DNA from: Aquibacillus koreensis
Lineage (GTDB): Bacteria; Bacillota; Bacilli; Bacillales; Amphibacillaceae
Length of the DNA: 64,000 nucleotides
NCBI RefSeq assembly: GCF_025154055.1
Contig: NZ_JAOALK010000002.1
Span: forward strand, 1-64,000
Direction: 5' to 3'
Part shown: piece after piece, positions 33,967 to 42,131 of the stretch
How positions within the stretch are numbered: the first letter of the stretch is position 1
Layout: each line of letters starts with the position of its first letter
The notes under the pieces: generated by a model
Databases searched by the model: none
What the model saw: the letters and a program-made list of their open reading frames with translations, nothing else
Told to the model about the DNA's origin: nothing
Made by a program: the position numbers and the translations under genes

Positions 33967-34572
33967 ATGATGGATCATTATATTACTAAACTGAATAATC
34001 GAGAGGTTATTAACTCGTTGAAAGAAAATATTGCAGTCTTAGATCTTGATGGTACAATCATTTCGGTTAATGAAGCTTGGGTTCATTATGGGTTTCAAAA
34101 TGGTGTACCGAAAGATTACAATTGGATTGGTGTAAATTACTTAGCAATTTCAAAACATGCAGTGGCTACAGGAGATGATTATGCTAGAAAAAGTGTAGAA
34201 GGTATGAAAGCAATACAAAATGGTGAATCGAATGCATTTTCGTATGAATATCCTTGCCACACGGATGATGAAGCTAGGTGGTTTTTGTTTATGGCTACTC
34301 CTCTTCAAGATGATTTAACAAAAGAGACGAAGGGGATCGTTGTATCCCATATTGATATAACTGCACGTAAATTAACGGAGATTAAGCTAGAAGAGGCTTT
34401 GGAAAAAATAAACACATTAAAAGGCTTAATTCCTATTTGTGCAAGTTGTAAGAGCATAAGGGACGACCAGGATTATTGGACTAAATTAGAGACATTTATA
34501 GAGGCACATACAGATACTTCGTTCACACATGATATCTGTCCAAGCTGTTTAAACGACATACTTGAACAATAA
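33967..34572 (+). CDS. PAS domain protein with C-terminal CxxC...CxxC module
   Basis: The 201-residue protein holds one PAS domain (about residues 12-135; IAVLDLDGTIISVNEAW to IVVSHIDITARKLTE), a short helix, and a C-terminal module LIPICASCKSIRDDQDYW with a second C-x2-C near the end (CPSC). This module is known from many signalling proteins, often in heme- or metal-sensing contexts, but has no agreed function. No kinase, GGDEF or DNA-binding domain is present. The start is ATG after AGGAGAATA; two ATGs are adjacent. A TATAAT is seen about 35 bases upstream. Its position between sirC and the MoxR cluster gives only weak hints. Confidence 0.82.
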   Translation: MMDHYITKLNNREVINSLKENIAVLDLDGTIISVNEAWVHYGFQNGVPKDYNWIGVNYLAISKHAVATGDDYARKSVEGMKAIQNGESNAFSYEYPCHTDDEARWFLFMATPLQDDLTKETKGIVVSHIDITARKLTEIKLEEALEKINTLKGLIPICASCKSIRDDQDYWTKLETFIEAHTDTSFTHDICPSCLNDILEQ

Positions 34573-34579
34573 ATAATAG

Positions 34580-34610
34580 GGGGAATCACACACTGTGATC
34601 CCCATTTTTT
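34580..34610 (+). terminator. terminator of the PAS gene
   Basis: GGGGAATCACA pairs with TGTGATCCCC (one bulged A), followed by six T. Confidence 0.8.
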
Positions 34611-34615
34611 GTTGA

Positions 34616-34936
34616 TCAATCAGGAGCTTGCACACCTAAGTCATCTAGTAACATTTTTAATTCTTCCGTTGCTTTTTCCATCGTTTTAAAATATGTTTCT
34701 AAATCACAATCCTGTAAAAGTTTGTACCGATCAATCATTTCATCTAGCGTTTTTCTTTGTTTATCACTGGCATTTAAGTAATAAGGGGCCAGAGCAGTGC
34801 AAAGAACGGTGAAGGCCCCCTTCTCTTTCACGATATAATCAGCAGATATGATGCCAGCGAACCCATCATTTTTCTTAATGAATAAAGCTCTTTTTGCTAC
34901 AACTTCTAATTTTAACCCAATTTGGTCACTAAACAT
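34616..34936 (-). CDS. hypothetical protein, 106 residues
   Basis: I do not recognise this soluble, helical protein (start MFSDQIGLKLEVVAKRALFI). The first half is moderately hydrophobic with a GFAGIISADYIVKEKGAF segment; the second half is charged and helical (YKLLQDCDLETYFKTMEKATEELKMLLDDLG). One Cys in each half is not arranged as a metal site. The ATG is preceded by GAGGAG. It is convergent with the PAS gene and divergent from the second MoxR cluster. Confidence 0.7.
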   Translation of the reverse strand: MFSDQIGLKLEVVAKRALFIKKNDGFAGIISADYIVKEKGAFTVLCTALAPYYLNASDKQRKTLDEMIDRYKLLQDCDLETYFKTMEKATEELKMLLDDLGVQAPD

Positions 34937-35129
34937 TTAAAAACTCCTCACGCTTTTTAAAGTCTATGTATTTGTTTTAATAGTAGCATATGATGATTCC
35001 TTTGTTGATAGAAAGTATTTTATCGATAAAATAAAGGATTATTTAAATTTTTGTCAAAATTAGTATAGTAGATGAAAAAGAATGTTTTGTTTCATTTTTA
35101 AGGAAGCGCATACATAAGGGGGAATCTTT

Positions 35130-36089
35130 GTGGAATTAACAGATATACAAACAGTGTCTCAAAAGGTTAGAAATAATATACAGAAAGTAATGATTGGTAA
35201 GGACGAAACGATTGAACAACTTTTCGTTTCATTGATTGCATCGGGTCATGTTTTGTTAGAGGACGTACCTGGTACAGGAAAAACATTATTAGCAAAGTCG
35301 ATGGCTAAGTCATTGTCTTGTTCGTTTAAACGTATTCAGTTTACCCCTGATTTGTTACCAACAGATGTGACCGGGATTAACTTTTTTAGTCAAAAAAACG
35401 GTGAGTTTGAATTTAGACCAGGTCCAATCTTTTCGAACATAGTTTTAGCAGATGAGATTAATCGTGCCACACCTAGGACTCAATCAAGTTTATTAGAAAG
35501 CATGGAAGAAAGACAAGTAACAATCGATGGGGAAACGCGTGAGTTAGACTCGCCATTTATGGTAATTGCAACACAAAACCCAGTAGAAAGTCAGGGAACT
35601 TTTCCATTGCCAGAAGCCCAATTAGATCGTTTCCTATTAAAGATTAGGTTAGGCTATCCTAATAGAGAAGAAGGAATTGAGATCTTGAAAAGGTTTAAAC
35701 AATCGAATCCGCTACAAGTATTGGAGTCTGTTGCGAGTAAAGAAGTGATCCTACAGGCACAGTCCTTATATTCTAGTGTATATGTTAGTGAAGATATCAT
35801 GGGCTACGTGATTGATATTGTAGAGAAGACAAGAACACATACGAATGTAAGTGTAGGGATTAGTCCAAGAGGTAGTCAAGCATTGTTTAAAGCAATACAA
35901 GCATACGCAGTTATAAACGGGAGAGATTTTGTTTTACCGGATGATGTAAAGAGAATGGTCAAGCCAGTGCTCAGTCATCGGCTTGTATTAAATAGGATGG
36001 CTGGTGTAAAAGCAAATCAAGCGGATCAAGTGTTAGAGGAGATTTTGGCAACCGTTCCTGTACCTTCTGAAGAAGGAGTAGCGAAGTAA
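35130..36089 (+). CDS. yeaC: MoxR family AAA+ ATPase (operon 2, YeaC-like)
   Basis: The second MoxR ATPase of the window (319 residues) has Walker A DVPGTGKT at about residues 45-52, Walker B IVLADEIN at about 104-111, sensor 1 IATQNP and the lid motif SPRGSQALF. It differs clearly from the copy at 9088 and matches the Bacillus YeaC type by context, because DUF58 and DUF4129 genes follow as in yeaC-yeaD-yebA. The start is GTG with AAGGGGGAA upstream. It acts presumably with the DUF58 partner; the target is unknown. Confidence 0.93.
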   Translation: MELTDIQTVSQKVRNNIQKVMIGKDETIEQLFVSLIASGHVLLEDVPGTGKTLLAKSMAKSLSCSFKRIQFTPDLLPTDVTGINFFSQKNGEFEFRPGPIFSNIVLADEINRATPRTQSSLLESMEERQVTIDGETRELDSPFMVIATQNPVESQGTFPLPEAQLDRFLLKIRLGYPNREEGIEILKRFKQSNPLQVLESVASKEVILQAQSLYSSVYVSEDIMGYVIDIVEKTRTHTNVSVGISPRGSQALFKAIQAYAVINGRDFVLPDDVKRMVKPVLSHRLVLNRMAGVKANQADQVLEEILATVPVPSEEGVAK

Positions 36090-36091
36090 AC

Positions 36092-37186
36092 ATGAGTATC
36101 CCTTGGATTATTGCTATAACGATTGTGTTTATCATTGTTCAAATGTTTATGTATGAAAAGTGGGGTATTACGAACATACGTTATAACAGAAGATTTAGTC
36201 ATTCTTCTGTCTTTTCAGGAGAACAGATCGAGATGATAGATGAAATCTCAAACAATAAATGGCTGCCGGTTCCTTGGCTTCGGTTAGAATCTAAAATAAG
36301 TAGTCAGCTTCGTTTCAAAAAAAATACGGATCTAGAATTGGAAGAAAATCCAGAAGAAGAGTTTCACCGTACTTTATTCAGTTTGCTTCCGTATCAAAAA
36401 ATAACAAGAAGACATAAAGTAACTTGCCAAAATAGAGGTTACTATTCGCTTCAAACGGTTTCTATGACGACTGGTGATGTGTTTGGTTTTACGGAACGAT
36501 TTCGCACCCTTGAATCGAGTGCAACAGTAATCGTTTATCCAACGCTTTTACCAATTGATGAAGTTCCACTACCATCGCATAGTTGGTTAGGAGATATTAC
36601 AGTTAGAAGGTGGATTATTGAAGATCCATTCGTATTTGCAGGGGTTCGTGAATACGCTTCTGGTGATTCGATGAATGCTGTTAACTGGAAAGCGACTGCG
36701 CGTACTGGTCAATTGCAAGTAAGTCAAAAAGATTTCACTGCAGATCATCATCTTATGATTTACGTTAATTTTGACCAAACCGAAGATATTTGGTGGCCGA
36801 TTGAGAATGAACAGTTAATCGAAAATGCATTATCATATGCCGCATCTGTTGCCAACCACTCCATTAAAAATGGTATAAGTACTGGCTTTGGTTGTAATGC
36901 ATATCTCACACCCCCTTTCAGTGATACTACAAAAAAAGTAAAAGAATCCGTTCGAATAGAACCGGAAACAGGTATGGAGCATTTTTATTACATGTTGGAT
37001 ACGATTGCAAAAGTAAAAATGGATAGAAGTAGAAACTTCAATCAATTTTTATTAGAAGATATAGAAGAACAAAGGTCCAATACAGATTTTCTCATTATCA
37101 CAAGCCTGGTAACAGATAAAATGAAACAACATGTGCATGAATTGGAAATGCTAGGAAATGCAATAGAAATTATGGAATTGAAGTAA
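36092..37186 (+). CDS. yeaD: DUF58 domain membrane protein (operon 2, YeaD-like)
   Basis: The 364-residue protein starts with one hydrophobic segment (about residues 4-20), continues with a beta-rich extracytoplasmic-like region and has the DUF58 signature EDPFVFAGVREYASGDSMNAVNWKATARTG at about residues 174-203. Bacillus YeaD has two membrane segments and is longer, so this copy is slightly short. It begins two bases behind the MoxR stop. The vWA-like part after the signature has lost the metal site. Confidence 0.88.
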   Translation: MSIPWIIAITIVFIIVQMFMYEKWGITNIRYNRRFSHSSVFSGEQIEMIDEISNNKWLPVPWLRLESKISSQLRFKKNTDLELEENPEEEFHRTLFSLLPYQKITRRHKVTCQNRGYYSLQTVSMTTGDVFGFTERFRTLESSATVIVYPTLLPIDEVPLPSHSWLGDITVRRWIIEDPFVFAGVREYASGDSMNAVNWKATARTGQLQVSQKDFTADHHLMIYVNFDQTEDIWWPIENEQLIENALSYAASVANHSIKNGISTGFGCNAYLTPPFSDTTKKVKESVRIEPETGMEHFYYMLDTIAKVKMDRSRNFNQFLLEDIEEQRSNTDFLIITSLVTDKMKQHVHELEMLGNAIEIMELK

Positions 37187-37217
37187 ACAAGGACGTCTAA
37201 AAAAGCAGGTGATTGTC

Positions 37218-38534
37218 ATGCTGATTAAAGTGCGAAATTTTTTTCAGAAATGGTTACTAGGAATGATTGAATACTTAATTTTGTTTCCTATAGTGTTTCT
37301 GATAGGGATCTATTTTGTTCCAACAGAGATACTTGGAGTTTGGCTAGCAATGTTTTCTTGTTTATTTTTGGTTGGCCTATGTGTTAGAAAACTTGTTAAA
37401 GAAAGAAGTTATGTGGTCTATATCTTTCTTTCTCTTATACTATCTACTGCTCCAGCAATTTTTATTAGCGATTCTGTCATTGGTTCTATCTTTACGTTTT
37501 TATTTGGTGGTTTGGTTGTGTTGAGGGGAATGATGTATGCAACACAATCATGGGTAGAGCTATCGCTAACCAGACTACTATGGACAGCGGGTTTTCCAAT
37601 CTATTTTATTAGTTATCTTTTCTATTTAAATATCGCTCCTATGACACCTTATGTAGACATGATTACTTGGTTAGGAATAGTGATGATCTTGATTACTTTC
37701 TTTGTATCAAATGAAGAGCATTTAAAAACGGCAACCCATGCTAAAACGAAAGATGCAATGGTTAGTCGAGTCATTAAGAATACGAATAGAATATATCTTG
37801 CTATCATGTTTATTGCAATTATTTTGTTAACAAATTTTCAAGTTGTACAAACATTGTTTGTTTCGGTAGTTGGTGGCATATTACAGACAATAATAAACAT
37901 AACTGAAATGTTTCCCTCAAATGGTGTAGAAGATCCTCAATCTAGACCAAGGGTAGAATTTATGTTTTCTGGTGGTGAAGATCAATCCTCATTTAATGTG
38001 TGGATGAATTGGTTAACAATCATAGGTGGATCCGTGTTAGTGCTCGCATTATTAGTCTTAAGTTTAATGCTTATTTTTAAAAGAACTAGGATAATCGTGA
38101 AACGTTGGTTTGCTTATATACAAAAAGTATTCGCACGCATATTCCGAAGAAAGAAGGATGACAATGTTGGCGGATATATTGACGAATCTGAAAGCCTTAT
38201 AGATTGGAAGCTATGGCGAGAAAAAGTAACAACACGTGCCAAGGAAGTAGTTTCATCGTTCTTTTCTAGAGGGCCACAATTTCATGCTTTATCCAATAAA
38301 GAAAAGGTACGCTATATTTATCGCCACCTGCTAGCAGAGAAAACAAAAAATGGATTTGAAGTGAAGCCGAGCAATACGCCGCATGAAACGTTAATTGAGT
38401 TGCAGAGGGAAGTAGATGCTAGGTTATTAGAAGAGCTTGATGATGCCTATGGTCAAGCACGGTATAGCAATAAAGATGGAGAACATTTAGAAGTAGATCA
38501 TTTGCGTTCACTTGTAAATACAAGTAAACGTTAA
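37218..38534 (+). CDS. polytopic membrane protein with C-terminal DUF4129 domain (short YebA-like)
   Basis: The 438-residue protein has six to eight membrane segments in its first 200 residues, another at about residues 265-285, then a soluble C-terminal DUF4129 domain (YIYRHLLAEKTKNGFEVKPSNTPHETLIELQ). The Bacillus protein in this position, YebA, carries a transglutaminase-like domain between the membrane part and DUF4129; here it is absent, and no Cys-His-Asp triad is found. ATG 37218 is preferred, with AGGTGAT at proper distance; the upstream GTG at 37209 overlaps that site. It ends the second MoxR operon. Confidence 0.8.
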   Translation: MLIKVRNFFQKWLLGMIEYLILFPIVFLIGIYFVPTEILGVWLAMFSCLFLVGLCVRKLVKERSYVVYIFLSLILSTAPAIFISDSVIGSIFTFLFGGLVVLRGMMYATQSWVELSLTRLLWTAGFPIYFISYLFYLNIAPMTPYVDMITWLGIVMILITFFVSNEEHLKTATHAKTKDAMVSRVIKNTNRIYLAIMFIAIILLTNFQVVQTLFVSVVGGILQTIINITEMFPSNGVEDPQSRPRVEFMFSGGEDQSSFNVWMNWLTIIGGSVLVLALLVLSLMLIFKRTRIIVKRWFAYIQKVFARIFRRKKDDNVGGYIDESESLIDWKLWREKVTTRAKEVVSSFFSRGPQFHALSNKEKVRYIYRHLLAEKTKNGFEVKPSNTPHETLIELQREVDARLLEELDDAYGQARYSNKDGEHLEVDHLRSLVNTSKR

Positions 38535-38552
38535 TTTCTTTTGTAACATAGT

Positions 38553-38590
38553 AGAGATTATCTCAGGTTAAACCATTGGGATAATCTCTT
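38553..38590 (+). terminator. terminator of MoxR operon 2
   Basis: AGAGATTATC pairs with GATAATCTCT around a 17-base loop; TTCTTT follows. Confidence 0.7.
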
Positions 38591-38593
38591 TCT

Positions 38594-38622
38594 TTGACAG
38601 AGTAGGATTCTCACTTTATAAT
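38594..38622 (+). promoter_or_regulatory. consensus SigA promoter of mhqD
   Basis: TTGACA and TATAAT, both perfect, are separated by exactly 17 bases. Confidence 0.88.
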
Positions 38623-38640
38623 TATCTCGAAGTCAAGATA
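38623..38640. promoter_or_regulatory. MhqR-like operator
   Basis: TATCTCGA-AG-TCAAGATA is an inverted repeat with one mismatch that matches the B. subtilis MhqR box (TATCTCGAATTCGAGATA pattern). It starts directly after the -10 hexamer, so a bound repressor would cover the transcription start. Confidence 0.75.
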
Positions 38641-38710
38641 TAAGTGTGAAGTGGAACGGCATAATATGAAAGTAAAGATGGTTAATAAGAAATGTAAGGA
38701 GGAAATTTTA

Positions 38711-39316
38711 ATGAAACATATATTTCAACAAGGTGATAAGACTAAGCCGGTCCTTCTATTACTGCATGGTACTGGTGGAACGGAACAAGACTTGCTTCCC
38801 GTTGCTAAGCTAGTCGATGAGCATGCTTCCGTGTTAAGTGTTAGGGGAAACGTTTCTGAAAATGGTATGCCTCGATTTTTCCGACGACTTGCAGAGGGTG
38901 TATTTGATGAAGAAGATCTCATCTTCCGCACAAAAGAGTTACATGATTTTTTAGATGAGGCAGCAAGTGATTATGATTTTGAAAGAAATAACATCATTGC
39001 CATTGGCTATTCAAACGGTGCGAACATAGCGGGAAGCTTACTATTTCATTATGAAAATGCTTTACGTGGAGCAATCTTACATCACCCAATGGTACCTAGA
39101 CGAGGTATTGCGTTACCAGAACTACACGATACACAAGTATTTATATCAGCAGGACATAACGATCCACTATGCACCGAACAGGAGTCGATCGATTTGCAAG
39201 CATTATTAGAGCAAAATGGTGCTAAAGTAGACATTCATTGGGAAAATAATGGTCATCAGTTAACACGTACGGAAGTGGATGCAGCAAAATCATGGTACGA
39301 AAAGAATTTCAACTAA
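38711..39316 (+). CDS. mhqD: carboxylesterase-like hydrolase MhqD
   Basis: Alpha/beta hydrolase induced by quinones and catechols in Bacillus under MhqR control. The 201-residue protein matches MhqD closely: MKHIFQQGD, LLLLHGTGGTEQDLL, the long ENGMPRFFRRLAEGVFDEEDL stretch, nucleophile elbow GYSNGAN with the Ser at about residue 107, the Asp in AGHNDPLC and the His in NGHQLT. ATG 38711 follows AAGGAGG; upstream in-frame ATGs lack binding sites. A consensus promoter and MhqR-like box precede it. No dioxygenase partner gene is adjacent, unlike the mhqNOP or mhqED arrangements. Confidence 0.93.
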   Translation: MKHIFQQGDKTKPVLLLLHGTGGTEQDLLPVAKLVDEHASVLSVRGNVSENGMPRFFRRLAEGVFDEEDLIFRTKELHDFLDEAASDYDFERNNIIAIGYSNGANIAGSLLFHYENALRGAILHHPMVPRRGIALPELHDTQVFISAGHNDPLCTEQESIDLQALLEQNGAKVDIHWENNGHQLTRTEVDAAKSWYEKNFN

Positions 39317-39335
39317 AAACATAAAGGAAGTTTAT

Positions 39336-39386
39336 AAAACCTTCTAATTTGAACAAGTGAAGTTGTTCAGTATTTGAAGGTTTTTA
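39336..39386 (+). terminator. terminator of mhqD
   Basis: AACCTTC and TGAACAA pair with TTGTTCA and GAAGGTT, giving a two-part stem with internal loop, followed by five T. Confidence 0.75.
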
Positions 39387-39465
39387 TATTATGTTAAGGA
39401 ATTGTTAGCTGAAAAGTGTTCAGATACACCTTAACCGTACTACTTGCGTTATTCATATTAATCAT

Positions 39466-39825
39466 CTATGTCCCCCCAATCCCATTGTGTACTTCATCTA
39501 TCAGCGAATAAAGCTCTGAAGGTGAAACGCCTAAAAATAAAGCTTCAGCAATTAATCTTTTTAACTCGTCCTTTATTTTGTTCAAATCCTCAACATTTTC
39601 ATTGTTTTATAGAGCATTCACAAAACTTCCTTTTCCTTTGACAGAATAAATTTAACCTTGTGACTCAAGTTATCGATATGCCTTTTGAATTGTATTTGGG
39701 TTAATCGACAATTCCTGTGCAAGTGTACGAACAGAAGGAATTTTTTTCATCAACCTGCAATACTTCATTAATGATTAGTTCTTTTAATTTATCTACTAAC
39801 TGCTCTAAAAATTAAAAAATAGTAA
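39466..39825 (-). pseudogene. GntR family (YtrA-like) regulator, pseudogene
   Basis: Minus-strand translation gives a recognisable YtrA-type regulator in pieces: EQLVDKLKELIINEV, then in another frame PSVRTLAQELSINPNTIQKAYR (the winged helix-turn-helix), LESQG, YSVKGKGSFVN, and a C-terminal NKIKDELKRLIAEALFLGVSPSELYSLID ending at TAG. The reading frame breaks at an A-rich tract near 39747, and three in-frame TAA stops interrupt the rest. Functional members are about 120 residues and head operons with ABC transporters; here no such gene follows, so the operon has probably been lost. Confidence 0.82.
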
Positions 39826-39895
39826 CTAAATTATCAACAGAAGGTCATGATTGTATGCTTTGTATTTTTTATAAAGGGGTGCAAGTGGGTATAAA

Positions 39896-40091
39896 ATGGA
39901 GGAATTTTATTAGAGTCATCGTAATACATTTCTAACCTATACGAAAAGTATTATAAAAGGGTATATCATGTCGATGGAATATCACCCGAGATAGCTTTTT
40001 GGCTGAAGATGTGGGTCAAGAAACGTTCATGAAAACATATAAACATATCGGAAGACTCACTTATGAGGGGAAAATGGGAGTTAGAGCTTAG
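39896..40091 (+). pseudogene. ECF-type sigma factor fragment, pseudogene
   Basis: Two adjoining frames encode NLYEKYYKRVYHV and WNITRDSFLAEDVGQETFMKTYKHI, which together form sigma region 2 of an extracytoplasmic-function sigma factor (the LAEDVxQETF motif is unmistakable). They are joined only by a frameshift near 39970. The frame ends with a TAG soon after. Region 4, the -35 binding half, is missing altogether. No anti-sigma factor gene is seen. Confidence 0.78.
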
Positions 40092-40286
40092 GAAACACAT
40101 ACTCCAAACTATGACTAAGTGTTTTTTATGTGCTAGCTTTGATGAAAGATATTTTGCTATTTTTAATAATCTTTTGACAAAAACCCCCGAAAAATATGGA
40201 AAAATATGATAGACTTAACTAGAAGAGTTACTATTATGGTACGGCCATAAGTGTTCGTAGAGATATTTTAGAACGTGGGTGCGAAA

Positions 40287-40541
40287 ATGGACGAATTATT
40301 TTTTGTTATACTTCCTTGGTTTTTATTGTTTTGTTCAATTATCGGTATCGTTTATTCCATCAAAAGGAAATTGACCTACGTCTGGGGTTTTTTGCTCTGT
40401 GTCATCGGTATTTCTGTTTATTTGTTTGGCTTCCAAGTTGTTGGAGGCTTTGAAGGAATTGGATTAAGTTTACTTAGTGCATTGCCTTTTACAATTGGGC
40501 TATTTATTTTATTTATTTCTTGGATTGGAAAGAAAATGTAG
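40287..40541 (+). CDS. small membrane protein, 84 residues
   Basis: Three hydrophobic segments are visible (about residues 2-22, 27-48 and 55-78), with KRK after the first. It somewhat resembles YesK-like small membrane proteins, but the match is not firm. ATG 40287 is favoured over the GTG at 40275. It is followed after about 25 bases by the HAD phosphatase gene, perhaps co-transcribed. Confidence 0.65.
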   Translation: MDELFFVILPWFLLFCSIIGIVYSIKRKLTYVWGFLLCVIGISVYLFGFQVVGGFEGIGLSLLSALPFTIGLFILFISWIGKKM

Positions 40542-40565
40542 TAAAATCACCTTTAAAAGGGGAAT

Positions 40566-41255
40566 TTGATAAAGATGATTCAATCGGTATTATTTGATTT
40601 AGACGGTACACTATTAGATCGAGATAGTTCTGTTCTTCATTTTATTCACAATCAATATGATCGGCTGTATCAACATTTTCCTCACGTACAAAAAGAATCC
40701 TTCACACAAAGATTTGTGAAATTGGATGATGGAGGCTATGTATGGAAAGACAAGGTTTATCAACAATTAGCTCAAGAGTTCTCTATTACTTCCATTAGTT
40801 GGAACGAGTTTTTGCATGACTATTTACAGCATTTTAAGTTTAGTTGTAAAGGATTTGATGGTTTACATAAAATGCTTTCGGAGCTATTAAGACGCGACAT
40901 AAAAATGGGCATTATTACAAACGGTTTTACTGATTTCCAGTTAGGTAATATAGAAGCACTGGATATAACTTCTTATTTTCAATCGATATTAGTTTCAGAG
41001 CAAGAGGGGGTTCGAAAGCCAGAACCGGCTATCTTCAAAAGAGCCTTATCTAGGATGCAGACAGATCCTTCTCAATCAGTCTTTGTTGGTGACCATCCTG
41101 TAAATGATATAAAAGCTGCAAAGGACTTGGGTATGACCAGTGTGTGGGTGAATAATAAACATTTTTCGGAAATAGCAGAAGCTGATTACACAATAGACAA
41201 TCTTTTAGAATTACCATCCTTGATTACACACCTAAATACTTCAAAACTTGGGTAA
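40566..41255 (+). CDS. HAD family hydrolase
   Basis: The 229-residue protein has all four HAD motifs: I as LFDLDGTLLD, II as IITNGF, III as the Lys in RKPEP, and IV as VFVGDHPVNDI. The helical cap insertion follows motif I (subfamily I cap). Such enzymes are small-molecule phosphatases; the substrate is unknown. TTG 40566 lies very close to AAAAGGGG, while ATG 40575 gives a more usual N-terminus (MIQSVLFDLDG), so the start is uncertain by three codons. Confidence 0.87.
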   Translation: MIKMIQSVLFDLDGTLLDRDSSVLHFIHNQYDRLYQHFPHVQKESFTQRFVKLDDGGYVWKDKVYQQLAQEFSITSISWNEFLHDYLQHFKFSCKGFDGLHKMLSELLRRDIKMGIITNGFTDFQLGNIEALDITSYFQSILVSEQEGVRKPEPAIFKRALSRMQTDPSQSVFVGDHPVNDIKAAKDLGMTSVWVNNKHFSEIAEADYTIDNLLELPSLITHLNTSKLG

Positions 41256-41298
41256 GATTTGCTGAAGAATTGAAAAGTACAGAAAGGAGGATTGTAAA

Positions 41299-41745
41299 AT
41301 GAATGTCATAGAATTAACCTTAGAGAGGGTGGAAGTGTGTACGAAATTATACATGGATGTATTTAGTAAATCACCTTGGAATGAGTTATGGAATTACCAA
41401 GCTGCAAACGATCGGTTATTAAGCCTTTTCCATCATCCAAGTGCTTATTGTATTGGGGTGTACAATAGTGAACAAGTCTTGATAGGATTTCTAATAGGGC
41501 ATACCGAAAATTGGTTGGGCGTTACGCACTTTCTGATAAAAGAGATGTGTGTTAGTGCACCAATGCAAGGCCAAGGAGTTGGAAGTATTATGCTTTCGTC
41601 TCTAGAAAGATACTGCAAGGAAAAAAATATAGATCGAATCGAATTAATCACTGCACATGGTGGACTAGCTGAACAATTTTATAAGAAAAATGGTTTTTAT
41701 ACAAGTAACAAAATGATCCTAATGGCCAAAAGACTTCCAAAGTAA
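41299..41745 (+). CDS. GNAT family N-acetyltransferase
   Basis: The 148-residue protein shows GNAT motif A at about residues 82-97 (CVSAPMQGQGVGSIML, with Q-x-x-G-x-G as QGQGVG) and motif B with EQFYKKNGF. Members acetylate amines using acetyl-CoA; the substrate is unknown. The ATG is preceded by GAAAGGAGG. It follows the HAD gene after 43 bases and may share its transcript. Confidence 0.87.
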   Translation: MNVIELTLERVEVCTKLYMDVFSKSPWNELWNYQAANDRLLSLFHHPSAYCIGVYNSEQVLIGFLIGHTENWLGVTHFLIKEMCVSAPMQGQGVGSIMLSSLERYCKEKNIDRIELITAHGGLAEQFYKKNGFYTSNKMILMAKRLPK

Positions 41746-41817
41746 TTACTTCTGTTCATATTTCCTCTTAATAAGTCACAAATTCCTATACTAGTTTATC
41801 TATTACATAAAATTCCA

Positions 41818-41846
41818 TTGTGTTTATTTCGTACACATGATATATT
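41818..41846 (+). promoter_or_regulatory. promoter of a candidate small RNA
   Basis: TTGTGT and TATATT are 17 bases apart, and TG one base before the -10 makes it an extended -10. Transcription would begin near 41853. The next gene start is at 42132, behind a strong terminator at 41929-41957. Confidence 0.65.
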
Positions 41847-41852
41847 GATTTA

Positions 41853-41957
41853 GCGATGAGCTGATTGTGTAAGTCGAAGGACGTTTTACGTTGAATGTGG
41901 TCAACGGTCTCTTCGCCACAATGTCGAAGACACTTGATTATTCAAGTGTCTTTTTTC
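41853..41957 (+). ncRNA. candidate small RNA, about 105 nt
   Basis: Between a good promoter and a strong Rho-independent terminator (AGACACTTGA / TCAAGTGTCT, then six T) lies a stretch without a convincing reading frame. An inner stem TGTGG / CCACA closes a 15-base loop near 41896-41920. The region matches no RNA family I recognise. Alternatives are an untranslated leader with attenuation of the downstream flavin reductase gene, or a very short peptide gene. Confidence 0.5.
41929..41957 (+). terminator. terminator of the candidate small RNA
   Basis: AGACACTTGA pairs perfectly with TCAAGTGTCT around ATTA-like loop bases, followed by TTTTTT. Confidence 0.88.
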
Positions 41958-42131
41958 TATGTTTTTTTAAAATGTGCTTTAGGGTGGGAGTATAGTCCTC
42001 CATTACATATAGAAGAAGTTTGCCTCTAATTGGACACGATCCTATAAAAGAATATACAATCGTATAAGTATGAATGGATACATAAAAGATTGCTTGTGAA
42101 ACTTAATTATAGTAAAAGGAGAAATATACGA

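Noticed and set aside
39421-39470. Small minus-strand frame MINMNNASSTVKVY right after the GntR pseudogene
   Set aside because: Only 23 codons, no binding site and no resemblance to the ABC ATPase usually found there.
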